From Crocinitomicaceae bacterium (GTDB lineage Bacteria; Bacteroidota; Bacteroidia; Flavobacteriales_D; Crocinitomicaceae): a stretch of DNA of 33,982 nt. Below, one piece after another: positions 7,285 to 14,244 of this stretch (position 1 is its first letter; every line of letters starts with the position of its first letter). The notes below the pieces were generated by a model. It saw only the letters and a program-made list of their open reading frames with translations. It ran no database searches and was not told the DNA's origin. A program made the position numbers and the translations under genes. The stretch lies in the NCBI GenBank assembly GCA_021738405.1, contig JAIPCC010000018.1, positions 1-33,982 on the forward strand, given 5' to 3'.

Positions 7285-8198
7285 AAAGTGCTTCTTTCCT
7301 TGTTTTCGTATGCCTATTAAGGTTTACACACGCTCAAGGACTGGATCTAGGCACTATTTCTCATGCGCCAAGTTTGGTTGCCAACCTGTGTCAGAATTAC
7401 AATGAAACATCTGGCTTGGCTTTCTACAAGGACACTATTTTATCCATCAACGACAGCGGTAATGAGCCAATTTTACATGCTCTGCGCAGTTCGGATGCCC
7501 AGCATTTACAAAGCTGGCCTATTGCCAATGCGCTCAATTTAGATTGGGAGGCCATCGCGCTCAGTGCAACAAACGTATTCATCGGTGACGTTGGCAATAA
7601 CATGGGCAAGCGTACTACCTTAGCTATCTACCGGCTAGACAGATCCTTGTTACTCCCCTCAACAACAGCCTTAACCGCACAAAAACTCAATTTTAAATTT
7701 GCAGACCAGCCCGCCGTTCCTTTGCCAGCAAATGCCCACAACTATGATTGTGAGGCCATGTTCTTTTGGCAAGACTCCCTGCATCTTTTATCGAAAAATT
7801 GGCAAAACCTCTGGACGCGCCATTATGTGTTGCCAACCAATTGGCAAGATACACTTGTGGTGAGCCCTCGCGATTCTTTTTATGTCAATGGCTTGGTAAC
7901 GGATGCTGCCATGGATGTACAGACCAATCAAATCTATTTCTTAGGCTACAAAAAGGAGCTGAGTGGGTTATACAGCGCGTTTATGTATAGGTTTTTAAAC
8001 AACAACGACCTTTTCTTAGGATCAGATTTCCAACGCATAGAACTGGGTTCGGCACTCAGCTTGGCGCAAACAGAGGGGCTGTGCATGAGCGGGGCCAACA
8101 AAGGATTCATCACTGGAGAACAAATTGTATCGGTAATCACCATTGCGCCAAAGCTACATTCTTTTGATTTCAAAAAAAGAAGTGAGGCATTTGAATAG
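7281..8198 (+). CDS. secreted beta-propeller-like protein of unknown function
   Basis: A 305-residue protein with a short signal peptide (about 1-18, ending near T-H-A-Q). The mature part has repeated short strands with D-x-G-N turns: E-T-S-G-L-A-F, I-N-D-S-G-N-E, D-W-E-A-I-A-L, I-G-D-V-G-N-N, Y-D-C-E-A-M-F-F, T-E-G-L-C-M. This layout resembles SdiA-regulated/phytase-like propeller proteins that Bacteroidota secrete. I see no T9SS tail and no catalytic triad, and I do not recognise the specific family. The ATGA overlap with the previous gene places it in the ABC exporter operon. Confidence 0.7.
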   Translation: MKSASFLVFVCLLRFTHAQGLDLGTISHAPSLVANLCQNYNETSGLAFYKDTILSINDSGNEPILHALRSSDAQHLQSWPIANALNLDWEAIALSATNVFIGDVGNNMGKRTTLAIYRLDRSLLLPSTTALTAQKLNFKFADQPAVPLPANAHNYDCEAMFFWQDSLHLLSKNWQNLWTRHYVLPTNWQDTLVVSPRDSFYVNGLVTDAAMDVQTNQIYFLGYKKELSGLYSAFMYRFLNNNDLFLGSDFQRIELGSALSLAQTEGLCMSGANKGFITGEQIVSVITIAPKLHSFDFKKRSEAFE

Positions 8199-8324
8199 CA
8201 AACGTTAAAAACCCGTAAACATATTCTTTCCAAGCACTTACATGCTCAGCCATCAAGGGTGTTTGTTCATTTGAGTAGAATTGGATGAACAATTCCATTA
8301 CATTCATGGAACAAAACTTGCAGT

Positions 8325-8435
8325 ATGATTCCACTTATACCCCAATTTGACAATAATTTTTGGTGGGCAGGAGCAGCAGTACTAGCCATTTTAAGCATCA
8401 TTTTTGCCGTCTTTTTGTCGGATCGCAAAAACTAG
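8325..8435 (+). CDS. possible 36-residue single-span membrane peptide
   Basis: An ATG-initiated frame encodes M-I-P-L-I-P-Q-F-D-N-N-F-W-W followed by one hydrophobic helix (about 15-31) and ends S-D-R-K-N, a plausible inner-membrane topology with a positive cytosolic tail. Its stop shares the bases CTAG with the stop of the convergent peptidase gene. A 6-bp inverted repeat, TTCCAT-N7-ATGGAA (8293-8311), lies 14 bp upstream. The size and shape recall small oxidase- or transporter-associated peptides, but I recognise no family. The rest of the 8199-8324 gap holds nothing I can name. Chance occurrence is possible. Confidence 0.35.
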   Translation: MIPLIPQFDNNFWWAGAAVLAILSIIFAVFLSDRKN

Positions 8436-10000
8436 AAGCTTTTTAGCGCTCGCTGAATGTCGGTATCGTGTGTATTCACGACCTGATAGTAGCCATTTTC
8501 CAAATATAAATGCCGGGCAATTTCTGCCTTGAGCAAACGCTTGATATTTTCTTTACTGTGCAAGTACTCGTTTTTTTGGAGTCGCACCTTAAATTCTGTA
8601 GCTGCAAACAAAGTGAATTTGTTAAGGAGTTGTTCATTTACCTCAAAGGTCTTTAAAAAGTCTTGCACTTTAAGGTCGATATTGTTTTGGTTGAGGTAGT
8701 CAAAAGCAAAGGCATTGAACACGCCGTTCCACTGTAATTCTGATAAGTAAAGTGAAGAGCCGCTGGTGTCTCCGGCAATAAAAACGTCTGGCATGATGCC
8801 GCCGCCGCCATAAACAGTGCGGCCATTTCTGGTTTTGTATTTGAGTGAATCAACAAAAATGCTGGAGTCTGGCTTGAAGTATTCATCGGTGAGCGCTTTT
8901 TGCTCGTCTTCTTTGTAGGCTTCATAACCCTTTTCATAAGGTCTTTGAATGGAGCGGCCAGAAGGCGTATAATAGCGTGCAATAGTAATGCGGATGTTGC
9001 TGCCGTCTTTTAAGCGTTTGTCTTGTTGAATGAGCCCTTTGCCGTAAGAGCGACGGCCAACAATCTTTGCTCTGTCGTTGTCTTGTAAGGCGCCAGCTAA
9101 GATTTCGCTGGCCGAAGCAGATTGTGCATCGATGAGCACGACGGTTTTGGTTTTTTCAAGGATGCCTGCGGAAGTGGCCCGGTACTTTTGTTCTTTGCTA
9201 TGAAAGCCTTTAGAGCTCAGGATGAGGTGACCGTTTGGTAAAAATTCATCGGCAATTTGAATCGCTGCGTCCATGGTGCCGCCGCCGTTTCCGCGCAAAT
9301 CTAAAAGTAGTTTTTTCATGCCTTTGTCTTGTAATTGCAGCGCTGCGGTATGGAATTCTTGTGCGGTTGGCAAAGAGAATTGGCTAATTTGTATGTAGCC
9401 CGTTTCTTTATTGATCATGTAATAGCTTGGAACGGTGGCAATAGGAATGGTATTGCGCACGAGTGTTTTTTGTAGTTTTTTCCCTTTTCGGAAAATGGTC
9501 ACTTTTACTTCGGTGTTTGGCGCGCCTTTTAACCTGGCCATTACCTTTTCATTTGAGATGGATTGACCTGTTGCGGCTTTTCCATCAATAGCAACGATGC
9601 GGTCGCCGCGTTTTAAGCCCCCTAAGAAGGCCGGAGAAAGCGCATTGACGTGTGTGACACAGATTGTGTCGCGGAAGAGCAAGAAGCGCACGCCAATACC
9701 CCCAAAAGCCGCATTGGTTTGTTCGTCGAGTAGCTTGAGGTTTTTGGCAGAAATGTAATTGCTGTGCGGATCTAGTTTGTGGAGCATCTCTGAAATGGTT
9801 TGCTCAAAGATCTCTTCTGTATTGATTTTATCTACGTATTGTTGGTCCAGTACCTGAAAAATTTGCTGGAGCTTTTGCAGTTCTTTGCTGTCGTTGTTGG
9901 GCGCACCAAAAAATGCGCTCCCTACCCAAATGCCAAGAGCGGCAATGGAGGTGAGTAAAATAGGCAACCAGTAAAGGGGTTTAGGACCTTCTTCAGACAT
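8432..10000 (-). CDS. S41-family C-terminal processing peptidase
   Basis: A membrane-anchored serine/lysine protease of 522 residues. It has an N-terminal anchor (about 8-30), a PDZ domain around 90-175 (G-I-G-V-R-F-L; S-P-A-F-L-G-G-L-K-R-G-D-R-I-V-A-I-D-G) and the S41 catalytic domain around 185-375. The nucleophile region is S-A-S-A-S-E-I-L-A-G-A-L and the lysine lies in R-R-S-Y-G-K-G-L-I-Q. I prefer the ATG at 10000, whose frame overlaps the dCMP deaminase stop as ATGTCTGA; an ATG at 10015 would add five residues. It is the last gene of the long oxidase run. Tsp/CtpA-type proteases trim C-termini of envelope proteins; the substrate here is unknown. Confidence 0.92.
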   Translation of the reverse strand: MSEEGPKPLYWLPILLTSIAALGIWVGSAFFGAPNNDSKELQKLQQIFQVLDQQYVDKINTEEIFEQTISEMLHKLDPHSNYISAKNLKLLDEQTNAAFGGIGVRFLLFRDTICVTHVNALSPAFLGGLKRGDRIVAIDGKAATGQSISNEKVMARLKGAPNTEVKVTIFRKGKKLQKTLVRNTIPIATVPSYYMINKETGYIQISQFSLPTAQEFHTAALQLQDKGMKKLLLDLRGNGGGTMDAAIQIADEFLPNGHLILSSKGFHSKEQKYRATSAGILEKTKTVVLIDAQSASASEILAGALQDNDRAKIVGRRSYGKGLIQQDKRLKDGSNIRITIARYYTPSGRSIQRPYEKGYEAYKEDEQKALTDEYFKPDSSIFVDSLKYKTRNGRTVYGGGGIMPDVFIAGDTSGSSLYLSELQWNGVFNAFAFDYLNQNNIDLKVQDFLKTFEVNEQLLNKFTLFAATEFKVRLQKNEYLHSKENIKRLLKAEIARHLYLENGYYQVVNTHDTDIQRALKSF

Positions 10001-10439
10001 CGTCGATATTTTCAATTTGTGTGACTTCTAAGCCTGCAGATTTGAGAAACTCAACGCCGGAGAGGTCTTTGTAGGCTTCTTGATAAACCAGGCGTTTGAT
10101 ACCAGATTGCAAGACCAATTTGCTGCAATCTTTACAAGGCGAGTGCGTGAGATAAAGCGTGGCATCTTTGCAATTGTTGGTCGAGCGCGCTACTTTGAGA
10201 ATGGCATTGGCTTCGGCATGCAGTACATACCAGTGTGTTTGGTTGTTGTCGTCTTCGCAGCAGTTGTCAAAGCCAGCGGGCGTGCCGTTGTATCCGTCTG
10301 AAATAATAATAGCATCCTTTACAATGATAGCTCCGACTTGCTTTCTTTGGCAATGGGAGAGCAGGGCCCAACTTGCAGCTAAACGCAAATAGGCTCTGTC
10401 ATAACGATTTTGTTTGGGATCTGTTTGCTTATGCGCCAT
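9993..10439 (-). CDS. deoxycytidylate (dCMP) deaminase
   Basis: A zinc-dependent cytidine/deoxycytidylate deaminase of 148 residues that makes dUMP from dCMP for thymidylate synthesis. It shows the zinc-site motifs H-A-E-A-N-A-I (His ligand and catalytic Glu) and P-C-K-D-C (two Cys ligands), plus S-D-G-Y-N-G-T-P-A-G-F-D-N-C, which is typical of dCMP deaminases of the ComEB type. It overlaps the upstream membrane-protein gene by 11 bp and the peptidase by 8 bp. Pairing with an S41 peptidase is common in Bacteroidota; no functional link to the oxidase genes is evident. Confidence 0.93.
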   Translation of the reverse strand: MAHKQTDPKQNRYDRAYLRLAASWALLSHCQRKQVGAIIVKDAIIISDGYNGTPAGFDNCCEDDNNQTHWYVLHAEANAILKVARSTNNCKDATLYLTHSPCKDCSKLVLQSGIKRLVYQEAYKDLSGVEFLKSAGLEVTQIENIDDV

Positions 10440-10854
10440 GTCTGATATGACCTCCTAAATAACCTGTAAAAGCAAATAAGATAAAGGCAATGATGCCTAC
10501 TACAAGCGTGAAGCGCTCGATTTTTTTAGCACTCTTCCATTGCGCGCGCTCAGCCCAAAGGCCAACGACAGCCGCTGCGGTCAAGAGAAACACAAAAATG
10601 AGGGCATTTTCTGCCATTTCTTCGTGTACGTGAATCAATTTGTGAGAAATACCAGCAACATGCTCTATGCTCTCTTCTGCAGGCTCTCCTGTAAAGTAGG
10701 CAACGATACCACCAATGCCACTAACCAAAAGGATGAGGTAGGCACTAAGTGTGGTGTGGAGGTTAGGTTTGACGAGCGCAACGACTAAAAGTAAGACGCC
10801 AAAAAGCGAGCCGAGTATGGGTACGTGGTTGCTGAGTAAGTGGAGATAGGCCAT
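10429..10854 (-). CDS. small four-helix membrane protein (DUF2231-like)
   Basis: A 141-residue integral membrane protein with four hydrophobic segments (about 8-28, 35-55, 83-103, 113-133). Histidines sit near helix ends: L-H-L-L-S-N-H-V-P-I-L-G at the start, a middle loop I-E-H-V-A-G-I-S-H-K-L-I-H-V-H-E-E, and G-Y-L-G-G-H-I-R-H-G-A at the end. This pattern resembles DUF2231-type proteins and could bind haem or metal, but that is inference. It lies 37 bp after the DUF420 gene and overlaps the dCMP deaminase gene, at the end of the oxidase maturation block. Confidence 0.7.
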   Translation of the reverse strand: MAYLHLLSNHVPILGSLFGVLLLVVALVKPNLHTTLSAYLILLVSGIGGIVAYFTGEPAEESIEHVAGISHKLIHVHEEMAENALIFVFLLTAAAVVGLWAERAQWKSAKKIERFTLVVGIIAFILFAFTGYLGGHIRHGA

Positions 10855-10891
10855 GATGTTTGAATTAGTTGAGATGAAAGTTACGTAAAAT

Positions 10892-11467
10892 TCAATGCGG
10901 ATAGTACGGAGAGATCATTAAATATACAACTACACCGGTCACGGCGACATACAGCCAAATGGGAAAAGCAAATTTGGCCCATTTCTTATGTTTTTGGTAG
11001 TTGCCTTCCCACGCATGTAAATAGGTAAACAAAACAACAGGAATAACCGCAACACTCAATGAAATGTGCGAAAGCAATAAAATAATATAAGCCAACCTAG
11101 ATGACTTCACGTAATTGAGTTCTATTTCATCAAGTTGGCCATTCGCGTCTAAATCACCGTAAAGCGTAGAATCGGAGGTCATGTGGTAAGCCACATAACA
11201 AAGCAAAAATAAAACACTTAAGCCGAGCGCAACTTGGATGGTTTTTTGGTGCTGTTGTACCTTGCCATTTTTGATGAAATATAGTGCTAAAAGCAATAAT
11301 ATGGCTGTAATACCATTGATGGAGGCATAAATTGGCGGTAAAAATGAAAAGTCAACACCTTCAATTTTGATGCCGAACAAGGCAGCTACAGCAATCGGAA
11401 TCACAATGGAAACAGCGATGATCCATTTGCGCAAGCCTGTTTTATTGGGGTTTGTAGTTGTATTCAT
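10892..11467 (-). CDS. DUF420 membrane protein with an EF-hand-like loop
   Basis: A 191-residue, five-helix membrane protein of the DUF420 (YozB-like) family, usually found beside SCO and haem-copper oxidase genes. The helix with L-L-L-S-H-I-S-L-S and the final G-V-V-V-Y-L-M-I-S-P-Y-Y fit the family. I chose the ATG at 11467 (M-N-T-T-T-N-P), since an ATG at 11488 overlaps the SCO gene by 21 further bases. Between helices 3 and 4 (11120-11155) is D-L-D-A-N-G-Q-L-D-E-I-E, which meets every canonical EF-hand position (D1, D3, N5, G6, D9, E12). That is not something I associate with the family. Confidence 0.85.
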   Translation of the reverse strand: MNTTTNPNKTGLRKWIIAVSIVIPIAVAALFGIKIEGVDFSFLPPIYASINGITAILLLLALYFIKNGKVQQHQKTIQVALGLSVLFLLCYVAYHMTSDSTLYGDLDANGQLDEIELNYVKSSRLAYIILLLSHISLSVAVIPVVLFTYLHAWEGNYQKHKKWAKFAFPIWLYVAVTGVVVYLMISPYYPH

Positions 11468-12122
11468 AAGTGAAAAGGGTTTTGGCATCTTTAATTAACC
11501 GTTCAAATTCTTTTTTGTTGACACTCAGATTTGGTTGCACCACTTCATAAACGCCGCGCACATATCCTTTTTTGTCGACGAGGGTAAAGGCACCAGAATG
11601 GGCATAACCACCCAGTGCTTCTTCTTCGCGTCCTGCAAAAATAAGAAAGTGTTCGATGCCAAGTTGGTGCGTGAAGGCTTCATTTCCGCTTAGAAAGCTC
11701 CAATTTGTGTTGCGGATGCCTAATTTGCGTTTGTGTTCCTTCAGAACGCTTGGTTTGTCGTTGGCGGGGTCAATCGTAAAGGAAAGGTATTGTAGGTCTT
11801 TCTGATACAGCTTCAGTGCTTTCTCCACATTTTTAAGCTGCGTATTCATGATCGGGCAGATACTCGGGCAGCTGGCAAAAAAGAACTCGCTGATCCAAAC
11901 TTTCCCTGCAAAGCTTTGCTTGGTGACCAATACAGAATCTTCGTTGAAAAACGAAAAGTCTGGAATGCGCTGGTAAATAGTATCGGTGATGGTTTTGCCG
12001 TTTTGCTGCCGATAAGAGACATCGTAATTACCTAAAAAGGGAAGGCGTTTAGGTGTTTGCTCCGTACAAGACAAAGCAAGTAAAAGGCTCAAGAGAATCC
12101 AGTTAGTCTTGTTTTTTAGCAC
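11442..12122 (-). CDS. SCO1/SenC-family copper chaperone lipoprotein
   Basis: A 226-residue thioredoxin-fold protein that delivers copper to the CuA site of cytochrome oxidase or reduces it. It has a lipobox (L-A-L-S-C19), the copper-binding C85-P-S-I-C89 in F-F-A-S-C-P-S-I-C-P, and the third ligand H175 in G-Y-A-H-S-G-A-F-T-L-V-D, so all SCO ligands are intact. Its start overlaps the second SCO-like gene by 20 bp and its end overlaps DUF420. It acts on the periplasmic side as a membrane-anchored protein. Confidence 0.92.
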   Translation of the reverse strand: MLKNKTNWILLSLLLALSCTEQTPKRLPFLGNYDVSYRQQNGKTITDTIYQRIPDFSFFNEDSVLVTKQSFAGKVWISEFFFASCPSICPIMNTQLKNVEKALKLYQKDLQYLSFTIDPANDKPSVLKEHKRKLGIRNTNWSFLSGNEAFTHQLGIEHFLIFAGREEEALGGYAHSGAFTLVDKKGYVRGVYEVVQPNLSVNKKEFERLIKDAKTLFTYEYNYKPQ

Positions 12123-12801
12123 GTTCCTTATCGTATTGTTTGATCAAAAGCGCAAGGTGTTCTTTCATTTTACGGATCATGCCTTCGGTGTGGCCATTGA
12201 GCACCATCCGCAGGTGGTTTCTTTTGTCGAGCAGCATGATCAACTCGTTGTAAGAAACACCACCAAAGTATTTAGGGTCTCTGTGTATTAATTTTTGACC
12301 GTTGTTGCGAAGGTTGTAAAAGATTTTTGGATCTGCACTCACCAACTGCCATAGCTCGGGGTCAAAGCCTTCTACACGGCTTTTGAGCATGTCTTGTATG
12401 TCTAGTAATTCGGATTCGGATACAGGATTGCCTAGAGAATCTACTACGATAGACAAAATGCGCACCTGCTTGAGCTTTTTGCGCTTGTTGGTGCGAAGGT
12501 CTTTGTAGAGGTTTTGGGTAAGCGGAAAGAAGGCTAAGCCACATTGGTGCGGACAGGTCGTTTGGAGGGTTGTTATCAGAACGATTTGGTCTTGGTAATC
12601 TTGAAGAGAAAGCTCTTGCTTGCCTTTGTGGTTGTAAACAGAAAAGGTTGGTGTGTTCACCAACCCGTAATCTGCTAATTTTTTAAAACGGTGGTCGCAA
12701 CCACGCGTTGCCATGAATATCAAGATGAGCGCTGGACCAAATACCAAAGAGAGTGCTAATATAGATCTCTTTTTACTTCGGGTGGCAGCTTGCTCTTCCA
12801 T
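12103..12801 (-). CDS. SCO-like thioredoxin-fold protein lacking the copper-ligand histidine
   Basis: A 232-residue protein with one N-terminal membrane anchor (about 13-32) and a periplasmic thioredoxin-like domain. It keeps the paired cysteines of SCO proteins (T-T-C83-P-H-Q-C87). At the place of the SCO histidine, counted back from the conserved L-L-D, the residue is Tyr184 (G-G-V-S-Y-N-E-L-I-M-L-L-D). Copper delivery is therefore doubtful, and a thiol-disulfide role is likelier. H173 nearby could substitute; a structure model would be needed to tell. It begins 3 bp after cox4 and overlaps the true SCO gene. Confidence 0.75.
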   Translation of the reverse strand: MEEQAATRSKKRSILALSLVFGPALILIFMATRGCDHRFKKLADYGLVNTPTFSVYNHKGKQELSLQDYQDQIVLITTLQTTCPHQCGLAFFPLTQNLYKDLRTNKRKKLKQVRILSIVVDSLGNPVSESELLDIQDMLKSRVEGFDPELWQLVSADPKIFYNLRNNGQKLIHRDPKYFGGVSYNELIMLLDKRNHLRMVLNGHTEGMIRKMKEHLALLIKQYDKERAKKQD

Positions 12802-12804
12802 GGG

Positions 12805-13173
12805 TTATTGCCACATAGTTTCCCAAACACTACCAACGGCAGTACCTTCTACAAGGGCGATGAAAATGAGGTAGGCAACAAATATGAAGTAGGGAATCAA
12901 GATGACGTTGCGCAAATAAGGGCGCTCGTCTCCGAGGTGCATAAATACCATGACGATATAACCAGCTTTCAATAGCGTAAGCAAGATAAAAGTGATTTTA
13001 ACGGCAGACCACCAATCTGAAGATTGCTTGATGCTTGCACCAATGAATACTTCGATAATGGTGACTAAAGTCAGTAAAATGGTGACTTTATAAATTTTTG
13101 AGCGAATTTCTTTTCCTTTAGCGTCGTCGTGATGCCCGTGAAGTGAATATTCTATGAGGTCGTCTCTTTCCAT
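12805..13173 (-). CDS. cytochrome c oxidase subunit IV (caa3/aa3 type)
   Basis: A 122-residue membrane protein with three hydrophobic helices (about 25-46, 53-78, 87-110). The middle helix has I-T-F-I-L-L-T-L-L-K-A-G-Y-I-V-M-V-F-M-H-L, the arrangement typical of bacterial oxidase subunit IV (the L-K-x-x-Y-x-x-x-x-F-M-H-L pattern). It is supernumerary to the catalytic core and helps assembly or stability. It sits between cox3 (21 bp) and the SCO-like gene (3 bp). Confidence 0.9.
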   Translation of the reverse strand: MERDDLIEYSLHGHHDDAKGKEIRSKIYKVTILLTLVTIIEVFIGASIKQSSDWWSAVKITFILLTLLKAGYIVMVFMHLGDERPYLRNVILIPYFIFVAYLIFIALVEGTAVGSVWETMWQ

Positions 13174-13194
13174 GTTGAGTGTCGTTTAAGAGAA

Positions 13195-14220
13195 TTACAA
13201 TAAATAAAAGAAAGTAAATACGAAGACCCAAACGAGGTCGACAAAGTGCCAGTAAAGACCGGTTTTTTCAACCATTTCGTAGTGGCCACGTTTGTGGTAG
13301 GTACCAGATAAGACACCGAGTAAGATGAGGATGTTGATGATAACACCAGAGAATACGTGGAAACCGTGGAAGCCAGTGATGAAGAAAAAGAATTGAGCGT
13401 ATTGTTGCGGCCCGTATTCGTTTTGTTTCATGTTGGCACCGTAAATGACGCGGTGTTTGTCACCAGAATAAAGTGCTTCGTAATAGAGTTTCTCAGCTTG
13501 TTTGCCTGTGATTTCTTTTCCGCCAACTTTATGAAGCTTACCGTCTTTTTTGATGATGAGTTTCATTTCGTGGTCAGCAGCTTTGTTGATTTTGGCAACA
13601 GAACCATCGGCTAAATGAATTTTACCGGCCTCTAAATGACCGAGCTCAGCTGCGTGCTGGAATTGGTGCATCAGGTCTTCTTTAATGACAGCACCTGTTT
13701 TGTGTTTCTTACCGGCTTCAATAACAGTGAAGCTATTGATTTCGCCAAAATGACCTTTGACAATAGCTACTGAACCATCGTTGAGCTCGATTTTACCGAA
13801 TTCAGAACCGTGGATAAAGTGAGACCACTCCCAGGCTTGTGAGCCTAAGAAGAAGAATCCGCCAATTACTGTAGCGATCATCCATTTGGTAACACCTTTG
13901 CGGTCCATGCGGTGCCCTGCTTCAACGGCAAGAACCATTGTTACAGAAGAAACGATGAGGATAAAGGTCATGAGTGCCACATAAAGTAGTGGGTAGCCGT
14001 GACCTAAGAAAGGCATTGAGTTAAAGGTTTCTTCACCAATTGGCCAAGCATCTTGGGAATCGTGGCGAGTAAAGCCATAGGCAATTAATAAACCACTGAA
14101 AGTGAGCGCATCCGAAACAAGGAAGAACCACATCATTAGTTTCCCATAACTTGTTTGGAAAGGGGATTCTTTACCACCCCATAGTGTCTTGGCGTCTAGT
14201 TGAGCAGAATGTCCGGCCAT
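13195..14220 (-). CDS. cytochrome c oxidase subunit III with a large extracytoplasmic insertion
   Basis: A haem-copper oxidase subunit III of the five-helix form, 341 residues and about 130 longer than expected. Helices lie at about 27-50, 76-100, 112-136, 273-306 and 320-341. Core motifs are L-V-S-D-A-L-T-F-S-G-L, Q-A-W-E-W-S-H-F-I, T-G-F-H-G-F-H-V-F-S-G and Y-W-H-F-V-D-L-V-W-V-F. The extra segment (about 138-268; 13417-13809) separates helices 3 and 4, predicted to face the periplasm, and holds two copies of G-K-I-x-L-x-D-G-S-V-A (142-152 and 199-209). It lies 24 bp after the first cox3 gene. Confidence 0.92.
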   Translation of the reverse strand: MAGHSAQLDAKTLWGGKESPFQTSYGKLMMWFFLVSDALTFSGLLIAYGFTRHDSQDAWPIGEETFNSMPFLGHGYPLLYVALMTFILIVSSVTMVLAVEAGHRMDRKGVTKWMIATVIGGFFFLGSQAWEWSHFIHGSEFGKIELNDGSVAIVKGHFGEINSFTVIEAGKKHKTGAVIKEDLMHQFQHAAELGHLEAGKIHLADGSVAKINKAADHEMKLIIKKDGKLHKVGGKEITGKQAEKLYYEALYSGDKHRVIYGANMKQNEYGPQQYAQFFFFITGFHGFHVFSGVIINILILLGVLSGTYHKRGHYEMVEKTGLYWHFVDLVWVFVFTFFYLL

Positions 14221-14244
14221 TTTAAGAGAAATTTTTGTGCAAGT

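Noticed and set aside
13196-13202. ACAATAA arm near the end of the second cox3 gene
   Set aside because: There is no matching left arm 7 bases upstream, and it forms the last codons of the gene, so it is a chance half-site.
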